DNA from: Panagrolaimus kolymaensis
Taxonomy: Eukaryota > Nematoda > Chromadorea > Rhabditida > Panagrolaimidae
NCBI GenBank assembly: GCA_028622995.1
Contig: JAJQJQ010000004.1
Span: 9,238,001 to 9,302,000, forward strand
Direction of reading: 5' to 3'
Length of the DNA stretch: 64,000 nucleotides
Part shown: piece after piece, positions 35,601 to 46,732 of the stretch
Position numbering within the stretch: position 1 is the stretch's first letter
Layout of the letters: each line of letters opens with the position of its first letter
Made by a program: the position numbers and the translations under genes
Notes under the pieces: model-generated
What the model was told of the DNA's origin: nothing
Databases searched by the model: none
What the model saw: only the letters and a program-made list of their open reading frames with translations

Positions 35601-37428
35601 AAAAAAATAAAAATAAAACTGTATTTTAACAAATAAAAGAAATTTTTTCAATTATTAAAACTGAGTCGTGGCGTGATATTTTCATTTTTTATATTTACAA
35701 AACTGAAGGAACGGCTATGTCCATTTTTTAAATTATCAAAGAAAATTTTTTTTATATTTAAAGAAACTGCATTTTCGCTATTATTAAACTTGGCCTTCGC
35801 TGTGTATTTTAAAGTTTAATTTTTTTTAGATTGTATCACAATTTTAGAAAAAAAACTTTGGAAGACGAAAATAATCTAAATTATAACAGTAAAAAAAAAA
35901 GAAATATTATGTAACACAAAACTGTCAGGAGTGCCATTTGAATTAAAAATTAAACAAAAACTTATTAGCACAAAAATTTTAAATTCTTTTAATTTTTTAA
36001 ACATAAAGTAACTGAATTGACGGTCTTCATAATAATTATGACTTAAAACCAATATTTTATAAAACGAGAAAATTAAATATAACTGGAAATAACTTTGATT
36101 ATTTTAAATTATAAAATAAGCATAAAACTGGTTTTAATCAATATTAATGATTGATAAACTGTATTGTTTGGTGGTTTGGGTATTTAGTTTTAAAAATTAC
36201 GAGCTTCGCGTTTAATGCTTTATGATAAAACTGTAAGGCTTTTTGAAGCCCAAAAATATTCTCTTTTAAAATGAGTTATTCAATTTTTTTTTTATTTAAC
36301 TGGCTATCGATATCTTTCGGGGTTTAATTTTTTTAAATTTTAATAAATTTTTGTTTGTATTTTTTTAAACCAAAAAATCAATAAAAAGGTCAAAGGCCAA
36401 CAAACCTGATAAAGGGCAATAAATTGGGCCATTAATTCGGTGGTTTCCATAAGCCATTCACCAATCATAAATAAACAATGAGGGAAATCATTTAGAGGTT
36501 CACCATGGTCATCTAAAACAAAAAATCAATATTTAACTGAGTACTTTTTTTAAAGGGGGTAAAAAACTGACACAAATATTAATAAAATAAGAAAAAAAAA
36601 TTTTGTAATTAAACAAAGTTAATTTTTTCTTATAAAAAAAGGGAAAGAATGAAATTTTTTTTAGAAAACTGTTTAACATATTGCTTTTTTAATTTTTTGA
36701 AAAACTTTTCTATAAATATTCTTATTTATCTAATCAATAAAAAAAACTGTAGAAGTTTGATAACAGTTTATAAAACGAAAATATACGAAACAAATCAAAA
36801 TATCGATTTATAAAACTGACAAGGGAACGGTCAGACATGTAAGTGAGATTTCGATATTTTGTTTAGCCCAAAATATTATTTAGCATATTTTATAACATAT
36901 CCCAAAATCTTAGCGGCGAATGGAAAGATGGTCTAAAGTTACAAGTCCTCAAAGTTTCAAATCATCAACTGGAAAACTCAATGAGTCAAAAAGGTCCTAC
37001 GGGGAAACCCTGTGAGTCAAAAAGGCCCAATAGGGTTTTCCAGTTGATGATTTGAAACTTTGAGGACTTGTAACTTTAGACCATCTTTCCATTCGCCGCT
37101 AAGATTTTGGGATATGTTATAAAATATGCTAAATAATATTTTGGGCTAAACAAAATATCGAAATCTCACTTACATGTCTGACCGTTCCCTTGTGAGTTGA
37201 AATTCTTTCAGTCCCATTTTTTGGGTTCAAAAAGGGCTTTATTTTTATGTTCATCAAATAAAAGTTATTAAAAAAACTGGCACTACCTTTATCTGGTTGG
37301 AAATAAAAATAAATATAAAAAATCTTACCAAAACTTTCGGCACATAATCGCACAAGTTTCCTTGCATCTAATAATTCTTCAGCTGAATCCTTGGAACAAC
37401 TTGGCATAGAAAATTTATCACAATGCAT
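26665..37428 (-). CDS. rgef-1: RasGRP-type guanine nucleotide exchange factor
   Basis: Diacylglycerol/calcium-regulated exchange factor for Ras/Rap GTPases, mostly neuronal in worms. Ten exons in coding order: 37428-37329, 36512-36406, 33527-33349, 33230-33008, 31247-30448, 29128-28984, 28927-28707, 28001-27933, 27793-27602, 27070-26665; phases agree, 813 residues. Domains: RasGEF N/REM about 10-130, CDC25 about 165-400 (QRAEIITKF, LNNFNTLMAVIGGVTHSNIS, PIMGIHLKDI), two EF-hands about 430-485 (first DHDRDSYISKAEF, second DADRDGQISKSEM), then a C1 domain (about 499-548) with all His/Cys ligands in H-X12-C-X2-C-X13-C-X2-C-X4-H-X2-C-X7-C spacing. The last 260 residues are Ser/Asn/His-rich and basic. 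Start ATG 37428 matches the beginning of the REM homology. Introns are long, motif-rich, and contain a nested gene and two mobile elements. Donors GTTTGT, GTTTGC and GTTCGT are used beside GTAAG. Confidence 0.92.
31920..32385. mobile_element. hAT-like non-autonomous element (MITE), GC-rich
   Basis: A 466-bp insert in a RasGRP intron, flanked by the 8-bp direct repeat TTTTGCAG (31912-31919 and 32386-32393). The ends are inverted: TAGGGTTCCGACGATTCC on the left and its complement on the right. The arms are packed with CCCCGATTCCCCG-type short repeats that make it by far the most GC-rich DNA in the window, around an AT-rich core (about 32095-32225). An 8-bp duplication with TAGGG-type ends fits the hAT superfamily. 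No transposase is encoded. Confidence 0.85.
35050..35610 (+). CDS. Secreted proline-rich protein nested in a RasGRP intron
   Basis: Single exon, 186 residues, on the strand opposite to RasGRP inside its 33528-36405 intron. A signal peptide (MRLFILIFLFSSFSTLLLAQ) is followed by tandem MAPLPHLP repeats, a long Pro/Met/Phe/Leu-rich stretch with PPFTPPPPIPFTPVPP, a basic segment (YDPSPPRRQINYQNPNFAWR), and a C-terminus with two cysteines (LCTTGNC) ending GGRGKK. TTTTCAG ends 10 nt before the ATG, a likely spliced-leader or UTR-intron acceptor. The base composition is much less AT-rich than the flanks, which supports real coding. Matrix, cuticle or eggshell role is possible from composition; no family recognised. 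Confidence 0.72.
   Translation: MRLFILIFLFSSFSTLLLAQQLAHNSLFPMAPLPHLPMAPLPHLPLATFPPFPMPTALHTLPQFPMMPGAAGFPTVAPLPMPTFHTLPPFTPPPPIPFTPVPPGRAMAPVQVRYDPSPPRRQINYQNPNFAWREIPKTRPYQSPDRYQPINFFHPSAIDQNVGYENDIGHIWYLCTTGNCGGRGKK
36820..37192. mobile_element. Foldback element with 158-bp perfect inverted arms
   Basis: Left arm 36820-36977 and right arm 37035-37192 appear identical as inverted copies over 158 bp; ends read CAAGGGAACGGTCAGACATG inward. The 57-bp spacer holds two direct copies of GAGTCAAAAAGG. A 3-bp direct repeat TGA flanks it (36817-36819 and 37193-37195), which would be a short target duplication. No coding capacity. It sits in the first RasGRP coding intron, between 36513 and 37328. 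The superfamily is unclear: a 3-bp duplication occurs in PIF/Harbinger and CACTA elements, but the TWA preference of the former is not met. Confidence 0.82.
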
Positions 37429-40400
37429 GTTTTTTCTTGTTGTTGGCTTTTTTGTTAGGTAAATATGTATTTTTTTTATTTTAATTTAATAACTGCTAAC
37501 TTAAATTTCAAAATTTTTTTCATGACGAATATCAAAAAATAAACTGCTGGACCAGGTTGTATAGGGAATAATATCTTCGATGTATAAAATCTTAAATTAA
37601 TTAAATTGTTATAAGTAAGGAACGGAACGTAAATTTTTTTTAAATAACATTACATTCAACATAATTATTTTCACGAATAAACTGGACCTCCAAGTCATAT
37701 GGTATTTTAACCAAGAAAAATAAAATTTTAATAATTAACTGATCTTTCAAGAAAAAATTTTGAATCAAGCAAGAAAATTTAAAAAGGTCATAGAATTAAT
37801 ATGAAAAAATATGGGGTAAAAGGATATTTTGGATATTGATAATTTAGAAAACTGCCGCAATAATAAAAACAAGATTTAAATGGCGTTGAAAAAAAAAACA
37901 AAGAAATAAAACTGGTAAATTTTTCGAAAAATAAACTTTAACAAAAATAAAAATAACTGAGCCACATTTAGTTGAGTTTGATTTTTTTCAACACATAACC
38001 TGGTTCAAGGAAAAGAAAATTATAACTTCAAAAAACTGAGATGCCAATTTTAATAGGCAATAATTAACATATTTTTAAAAACTGACGAAAGACAAATAAT
38101 TCCCGTTAGTTTTACTATAAACTATTGACGCGGCGGCGAAAAATTTATAACATATAATAATAAAAACTGGATGGAAAATCTTAAGTGATTTTAGTGAATT
38201 CTTACTTTAAAAAAAAGAAAAGAAGTTTAAACGCGAAATTTTTTGATAGGGGAAAAAGGATTTTAAAAAAATCTAATAAATATAATTTTTATTTCACACT
38301 GTTTTTTAATTTTTGCTCTCTCTAAGTCATTGTTCATAAAATAAAGAAGGAAGAGGAAAAAAGTTTTTTTGAGGTACCTGTAAAAAATTTCACACAACAA
38401 CAATATATAAATAAAAAAACAAGTAATCTCGTCTCTGTGTTGTGCGAATTGCATGCATGCTCATGGACTCTTTTGTTGTTGTCTCTTTGCTTTGCCTCCT
38501 TGTTCACACTTTTGGTCTCTTTTTTTCGCGTGCATCCAAATTGAGTAAAAAAAAATCGAGGAAGAGAAGAAAGACAACGACACAAAAAAAAAAAATCCTT
38601 TTTAAATAAAATAAAAAAGTGAGTTAAATACAATGCGATAAATAAAAAAACTCAAAAGAGAAAAAACTAATGTGAAGGTAGAGAACAAAAAAGGAGATTG
38701 ATGGAAAAAAGTGAGGTTCACGTGCGTGCACGTTTGCATGTCTATGTATGTATGCGTTGCTGCATAAAAAGAAGCAAAGACCAAATATTATAACAAAAAA
38801 AGAATGAGGCAAAAAATGGATTGAAAAAAAATTATATATTTATTCTTGGGGTAAACGGAAACATTAGAGTAAAAAATAAAAAAGATCAAAATATTTTTTT
38901 TCTTAAGAAATCATTAAAACTGACATAATGAAACCATAAACGTTAAAAAGCAAGCACCTTTAACAATTTGATTTGGATTTAAAAAATTAATAACTGACAA
39001 AAATATCCAATATTAAAAATATGAAATAAATGGCCTTTTTAAAAATATTATAAAATCGAATAATAAGATTTGTAAGAATATTAAAACTGTAATCGGTCAA
39101 GCAGTATAAAAAATACAAAAAAGATTTGTTTCAAAAGGTATAAACCTTTAATAAACTGAATAGGCTTTAAATTATATGAAACTGAATTTTCAAGACGAAC
39201 ATTAGACATTGGAATTCCTACAAATTTAAAATAATTATATAAAACTGACAGCAACATAAATTTGAGGCTTGTAATAAACAAAACATGGAATAGAAGAATT
39301 TTTAAATAAGAGTAAAATTTATTTACAAAGGTTAATTAATTTTAAACTAATTTAAATTCTGAAACGATGAAGAAAAAAATAAATAAAGGAAATGTGGAAC
39401 TATTGTTATTAAGTGCTAAATTTAGGGTGGTTTTAAAAACTGGGATAAGATTTCTTTGAGCTTTTCAACGTCTCTTCAAAAATAAAAATTCACGTTGATT
39501 TTTGAAATAAACTAAAAGCATTGAACAAAATAAGAAAATATTTAAAAAACTGAAGCCGATGATAATTCTGGTAATTTTTCTCCAATATTTTTCTATTCAC
39601 AAAACATTGGTTTACCAAAAACTGAGATGTCGAAATAAAATTATTACAAATTAATTGTTTAGTTCGCCTTATTTAATATTTTAATGCATTAATAAAAAAT
39701 AAAAACGCCATTTTTTTAAATCAAAGAATAAAAAAACTGTTGAAGATCGTAGGGAGGTTAAATAAAGGCCAATTTAAAAGAAATCAATTTATTTGATTTA
39801 AAAAAGTATGGCTATCATGAAATTTAACAAAACTGGAAATAATTAGAAAAAAAACTGCACAATATTATTTAATAACGACAAACTAAGGTTTTGCAGAAAA
39901 TTTCTCTCAAAGTTAAAAAATTTATATAAACTTGGACCAATTTAATGGCGACGAAAAAAACTTTTAATTTTTGAATTTCGAAAAGATGAAACAAATTTAT
40001 TATTTAACGTAACTGAAATATTAAACAATAACAAACAATATTAGACATTTTTTGAGATCAAACTGGAGAATCAAACGCATTTAAAAAACTGATTTGCACT
40101 TCAGCTCATTATTTATCTATTGAAATTAGATATTTTTAAACTGGTATGAATTGATTTGGTCAGAAAAAATAGATCCATTCAAGTGAGAATCTTTTTTAAA
40201 TGTTCGGGAGAGAGATATTTGTTAATTATAAAAATTTAAATAAAACTGATACGAAAAAAAAAAGAAATAGACGGTTAAAATTAACTGTCGTGCAGCAGAA
40301 TTTTATGGAAATTTTTATTATTCAAAACTGGTCGAAATTGTTGATTTTCGTTTGATCGTTATTTAACTGAAGAATATCAATAATATCAAAAAAATTTTAA

Positions 40401-43400
40401 GAATAAAATATAAAAACTGAGAACTATATTTAACAAAATTATTATACCTATTTTCACAAATTACTTCCTTATTTTTAGGGGGCATCCATATTATTTTTTA
40501 ATACATCACAAACCCCAAAAAAACTCTTCTCATTTGCCTCTAATATTTTGGTTTTGTAGCCCAAAAAAAACATGCATACATGTTTATGCAATATATTTTT
40601 TTTGTCAAACCCATTCTTTTTTTTCTTTCTTCCTCGTCTCTTTTCCCATGTCTCGGTTTTTCATTTTTTTGTCTAATTTTTTTTATTTATGACAAGCTAT
40701 AAAAAAAATGAATGTTAGCAGCTTTTCCATATAACATTTCTTTTTCTACAAATCAAATTTCTTACCCAAAAAAAAAATAGCAGAGGAGGAAAGATATAAA
40801 AAAATGTTTAAAAAAAGAACAGCAACATAACGAAAAAAGAAGAAATAAATAAAATGACGTTATTTATTTTTTTGTTAGGTTTTTTTTTGTGGGTTTTTTG
40901 GGAGATAAAAAAGAGGCTAATAAGGAATATAAAAAGCAGACGATGATAAGAGGGAAATGTAGCAGACGATACTCATGCTTGAGAAGAAAAAAATTTCACG
41001 ATTTTAAAAAAAATATTAAAACAATAAAACATACACTCTCATGAAGAAAAAAAAAGAAAAAAACAAATAAGCAAAAACAAGAAACACGAATGACGCTTTG
41101 CTATCAATGACTTTATTTTTTCCTTCCTTCATTTGGCTTTGCTATTTTTTTATTTTATTTTGCTGACAACAAAAAAAAATTTAAACAAGGAAAAAAATTG
41201 AAAAAAAAATGAAGCACTTTTATGTTTTTGTTTGAAAATAAAATAAAATACATTAAAAAAAGGAAAATGTTTTTCTCGTTAGCTTTCTTTTTTTTTCTTG
41301 CTCCTGCTGTTGCTACTTTTTTTTATTCTTCTTCTTGAAGCTAGTAGCAGTGTATCCATCCTCTTCATCAAAAGAAAAAACACATACGTTTTAAATTAAG
41401 AAAAAAAAAGTATTGATGAAAAAGTAAACTGATTTGTAGAAAAGGAAAATAAAACAAAAAGAAATGGGTTTTAATGTTTTTGTTTTTTGGAAGAAGAAAC
41501 TGAAAATGAATAAATTTGAGTTGAACGATTTCCTCAAATTTTTGGGGCAAAAAATATCTTTCTTTAAAAAATTAAGGTAATATAATATAACTGCATAATC
41601 AAATTTTACCGGTAAAAAAAGAGTGAATAAAATTTGTAAAAAAAAATGTAATTCAAACTGTTTAATTGATTAAAAAGAGGGTTGTTTCTTTCTGAAGAAA
41701 AAAAAGCACTGAAGACTTAAATTTAAGAATATAATTAATATAATAAACTGCAAGGATATGATGGTGGGATTTTTTAATAAAAATATTTGTGTTAGCAATC
41801 AATAAATATTTTCCTTAGAATTTTATAAAACTGAGGTTCGAGTTAACGTGCGTTGAAAAAAAGTTTTTTCAAAAATAAAACTGCATTATGTGAATTTAGT
41901 ATGAAATAAAACCAACAACAAAACTGTAAAAAATTTGTTTAAAAGGAAAATTAACTGGATGAAATTTCGTTAAGTTTTTAAAAATGTAATGTTCTTGAGA
42001 AAAAAAGTAAAAAAACTGTACGAGCATGAATATGTAAATCACCAAATAGAAGAAAAAAGGAGTTTAAAAAAATAATATAAACTGCCAGCCCCATCAAGCT
42101 TTTTTTTTTGTAAAAGGTATTAAATAAAAACTGCATTAAAGGTATCTGTTATTATATAAAATTTAGTTAATTTTTTTTCAAAATATATCCATTCAATAAG
42201 AGGGCAGGCAACAAAAATTATGATCTCAATCTAGAGGACCTCAGTTTAAATGAACAGCGAGAAAAAAAAATTTCCATGAAACACGATGACAACAAAAAAA
42301 CGTGATAGGCAAGAACAACAACAAAAGAGAAGATAAAACTGTCGCCGCTGCCCCTATCCTCGTTTTGGCTTCATTCTCGTTGTCGTTGTCGCCGCTGTCG
42401 TTGTTGGTTGTTATGTTATTCTCAAATTTTTTTTTCTCGTCCATAAACTCACAACACAACAAAAAAAATTTATTTCATTTTGTCGCCATTTATTTTTCAT
42501 CATTTTTCTCGGAGCTTCCCTGAAGCCATTGAGAAGGGATGAGGGAGGAGAAGGCCTCAAAGAATAGAGGCAAAGGCAATGCAGACTTTGTATGGACACG
42601 CGAGAGCAGTGGCAACAACACGCAAAAAAGTGTTGAAGCGAATGCACACCCGACACACGTCTTTTTTAAATACACGTACGTGTGTGAAAGAAAGAAAGAA
42701 AAAGAGAATACAAAAAAGGAAAAACGGAAGAATGACAAAAAAAAAATTTTTTGTTTGAAACTAACAATTTCATTTTATTTTATTTTTGCGTGTGTGAGAA
42801 AAAAAGGCTCTCAATTCTCAAAAAAAATTTGTATGTGTCCTTCTATGTTATGTTAGCAGAAAAGCAAGCAAGCAAGAAGCACATGGAGTGAGCAGAAAAG
42901 TAGCTCTTGGCGATGAGAATGAGAATAGGAATACGAGGCTGATGATGACAACAACGAAAAAAAGCAGCCACGAGAATTGAAAAAAAAATATATAGATGGA
43001 AAGAAAAAATAAAGAAAGGAAGAAGAGACTCTTTTTTGTTTCATGAAAAAAAAGAAAAAGGAAAAAAATTGCTGGCATGGCTTTCTTCATTTTTGTTTCT
43101 TCTGTGCCATGGAGAAAAGAGGAATCGATATGGAAAAAAAACTGGTCATAGCATTATGGCTAGAAAAGGGTAAAAAAATAACTGAATAGTAGTTTGTAAA
43201 GTTTTCGAAAAAAAAGTGATAAAAACTGTTCAAAAAAGTATTTTACAAAACTAAAAAAAAAACTGCGTTATTCTTTATTTCATGGAAAAACACGCTTTTC
43301 TAAACCAAAAATACTGATTTCTTAATTAAAACCATTCAGAGCATAAATGAAAAAACTGTAATATTTGTTAAATTCTTAAACAAAAAATTTTTAAAAATAT

Positions 43401-46400
43401 ATTTGTGAGACAAAGGAAAATTAAAAAAAGTTAAACTGGAATTTTTGCAGAAAGAATATATTAAAAAGATTTATGTAATTATTAGAGTAAAAATAAAAGT
43501 TATGGAGATGAGTATTATTTAAATGGAAAAAACTGCAATAAATATTTTTCTATCGTTTTAAAAACTTATTTATTTTTTATTTAATGAAAAATTTGATTTT
43601 GTAAACCATTTCATAAATCATAAAAACTGTAGTTCATTTTATCCTTTTTACTCAAAAATTTTTCTAAAGAAACTGAAAAGCTTAAAAACAAAAATGTAAG
43701 ACAGAAACAAAATAAATAAAATTATAAACTGTACAAACATTTGAAATTATGGGGAAGGTAGATTCAAAAAAATTTTATCACAAAAACATAAAAAATTCTT
43801 TTAATCATCGAAGCTAAAAAAAACTGGGCGCATTTTTTTTTATCAAAGCATTTCTCTTTGATTATACAAAAAATTATTTTTTAAGATATTAAAATTTCAG
43901 AAAAATTCTGGACGACAATAATTTTAAATTCATAAACGTTTTTCTTTAAGTATCAAAGAAAAGAAAACAAAATAAAAAAGAATAAAAACTGTTGTAAAAA
44001 AATATTTATTTGCTAAAGAGAGCAATTTGAATCATCAAAGCATTCCTTCCTTCCATCTTTTTTTATTCTTATCAATCATCGATCTTTCAGTAAACTTATT
44101 TTTTTGTATATTAAAACAAGCAAGCTATTTATCTAAAAATAAATAAATAACAGGCGGCAAAAACTAATGTTAGATTTTAATAACAAAAATAGTAACAACA
44201 AGATTGAATGGTCAAAAACTGTGCATTTTAAAAGAAATCTGATAAGAAAAAAAATATATATGAAAAAACTGTCGAATCGAAATTGGCGGCAACAATTTTT
44301 TTTTTAAAATTCATTTTGTATTGGCAAAAATAAATTTTTTTTTGATTGTCAAAATTTGGTGTTGCTAAATTTTTAAGAAACTTAAATTTTGTTTTTGTTT
44401 TTTTAACGAATGGGAAAATTAGGAAAATTGTCGAAAAAATTACAGTAAATTTGCAAATGTTTTATATTCGTTGAATTTTTGGATTTTAAAACATCAAACT
44501 TTTATTTTTATATTTTAGCTTTCCAAAAGTTTTTATGCAAAAATACATACTTTCAAAAAACCAAAGGGCAAAGTTCATTTTTATGTATGCAAAAAAAAGC
44601 CAAAAATAGTCGTGTCTTGGTTGTTGCTTGCTTTGATTGCTGCCTTGTTAAAGCAAAAAAGAGGCTTACTTTCTTGAAAAAAAAAAAGATTTTTTGTTAA
44701 AAAAGAAGCCAAACAAAAAACACAAAACACAACAGTAAAAAAAATTAATTTTTCTCGAGTTTTTTTTTCTTCAACAAAAGCAATTTTCTGCCATTTTTCT
44801 CACCAAAAAAAGAAGCAAAGTATGTAGCAACAAAAAAAGTAATTTTGCCATTCTTTAAAAAAAGTTAAAAAGCAAAAATAATATTTATTTTGAACATTTG
44901 AATTTTACGTTTATTTTCATTTTTAAAGAAAAAATACATATATAAAAATTAAAAGCAGTATAAAATATAAGTTTTTATATTTTTCATATAATAATTTTTT
45001 TCTTTTAATGACGCAAATAAAAAAAGAAAAAAATTGAGAGCGAAAATACATATTTATGCAAAAATAAAAAGTACATATAAACGTGTGTGTGTGAAGAGAT
45101 TCAATTCCGGCTTTACTTTTTCTCAGTTTTTTGCTTCTCACAAACAAAAAAACACGAAAAAAGAAAGACAAAGTTCACGTCAAATACGGATTATAAAAAG
45201 AGTATAAAAAATAATTTTTTAGGAATGTGTTATAATCTGGGGAGTTAAATCGAGTTATAACATACATACAAAAGAAGAATAAGAAAGTAAAAAAGGTGAT
45301 AAGCAAAATGTCTGAACAAAGGAACAAAGAAAAAATGATGAAGAAAGGCGGAAAACGATGTTTGATGCTAAGATCCATACTAAGAAAGGTCCCACTCAAA
45401 GTTAGAGGCCAATGTGGTCTTTGAAAAATACATTTGCCAACTTTGCTTGTTCCATTTGGAAAAAAACGCATCAGATAGGAGAATTTTAGAAAGAAAAAAA
45501 TACAGCTTTTTTTCCTCGTCAAACCTTAGGAACAATAGTCAATTTGAATTTTGAAACATTAACCTCACAAAATCCGACATTTTGCTTTGTCTGGTAAGTT
45601 TAAAGAAAGGTAAATCTTCAGAGAAGTTCCGTTGAAAAAAAATTCAAGAAAATCACTTTTAGTTGTTGGATCATCACAAATCCCCCCAAAAAAAATCAAA
45701 CATGGCAAACAAAATTTTTTATTAATTTATTTGATTTAATAAAAAAAAATTGATGAACTTTTGTATTTCTCTCCTACGCATTGCATTATAAAACTACCAA
45801 AAATCATCTTCCTTTTATACAAGCAACTTCCATAAAATTTGTAAATTTATTATTCATACAAAAAGTTCAACGAATTTTTTAAATCACAACAAAACATTGT
45901 TTGAAGATTATAAAAATATTTTATAAACCACCTCTTTTTTTTTGACAACGTGGAGAAAAGGATAGCATAATCTTTGAAAAAAATATGTAAAATATTTCAC
46001 TGTAAATTTTTTTTCTCGATCAGGAGTAGTAGTGTTAATTCATAAACATAACCATCAACAACGTGGGCAGAGATAAATTCATTCATGGAGAAAATGTGAT
46101 ATTGAACAACTACAAACAATCACATGAAAAAGACGGAAATGGGCCAACGAAAAAGAAAGAGAAAAGGTATCCATAATTATTTATATCTTTCTAAAAGCGC
46201 TACATCAAAAAAGGAGTTGTGGAAAAGTTGAAAAAGAAACAAAATAAAAACATTGATTAAATTTTAAAAATAAGAAAATCCTAAAGAATGCAATAGAAAA
46301 AAAGTTTTCAAGTGATAGCAAATTCCAATCCACAATGCTATGTGTGTGGATAACATTACTTCATTATTATTAGAAGCTTCTTGAATCCTTCATTGCTATA

Positions 46401-46732
46401 AACCTTTTTACAGGATTGATAAACAACGGAAATCAATTTTGAAGGAGAAAAAATTCAGCAAAAAAAACTTGTAATTTGCAAATTTTTGAAAACTTCAATT
46501 TTTCGTGGGATTTTTATTTCGCGTTAGAACTTTTATTTTTCTCGAAAACGCTTCAATTCAGTTTTGCATCAAAAAAGTTTTCATTCATTCATTTCTTTGA
46601 CTTTTACAGCTTTTTGTAAAACAAAAGTATTGTTTGTTTGCTTCATTGTAAACACATAATTAACAAGGTATGATTTTATTTACTGTGACTTTTACATATA
46701 ACCCTAAATACTCTTCCATTTTTCAGAACAAG
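37429..46732. other. Long AT-rich region upstream of RasGRP
   Basis: No coding exon can be supported in 9.3 kb; open frames are short and low-complexity. The AAACTG array persists to 44,271, which suggests that RasGRP 5' UTR intron(s) reach that far and that its promoter is near 44.3-46 kb. Blocks without the motif (38.2-38.9, 40.5-41.4, 42.2-43.1 kb) are rich in GA/CT and CA runs and may hold non-coding exons or alternative promoters. Around 45,300-45,540 the composition is more balanced. TTTTTCAG at about 46719-46726 precedes the next gene's start. Confidence 0.4.

Larger units (their letters stand above)
26635..44271 (+). repeat. Oriented AAACTG motif array across RasGRP introns and 5' region
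   Basis: The + strand carries AAACTG (sometimes TAACTG), i.e. CAGTTT in the sense of RasGRP. Copies recur every 30-120 bp in all introns, for example 28238, 28282, 28328, 28398, 28455, 28524, 28609, 28673, 29341, 29411, 29456, 29859, 29891, 30061, 30126, 30179, 30284, 30317, 30389. One lies in the 56-nt intron 28928-28983. They continue upstream of the first coding exon to 44266-44271 and then cease; between 38.2 and 38.9 kb and 40.5 and 41.4 kb they are sparse. Exons and the inserted hAT-like element lack them. Orientation relative to transcription is opposite to that in GGT. Confidence 0.75.

Noticed and set aside
42302..43090. Several overlapping frames near 42-43 kb
   Set aside because: Phe/Lys/Ser-rich products of GA/CT-rich DNA, no exon structure or homology visible.
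26635..44271. CAGTTT in RasGRP sense as true 3' splice sites or recursive splice sites
   Set aside because: CAG|TTT looks like an acceptor, but in the GGT gene the motif is on the antisense strand, so a common splicing role does not fit.
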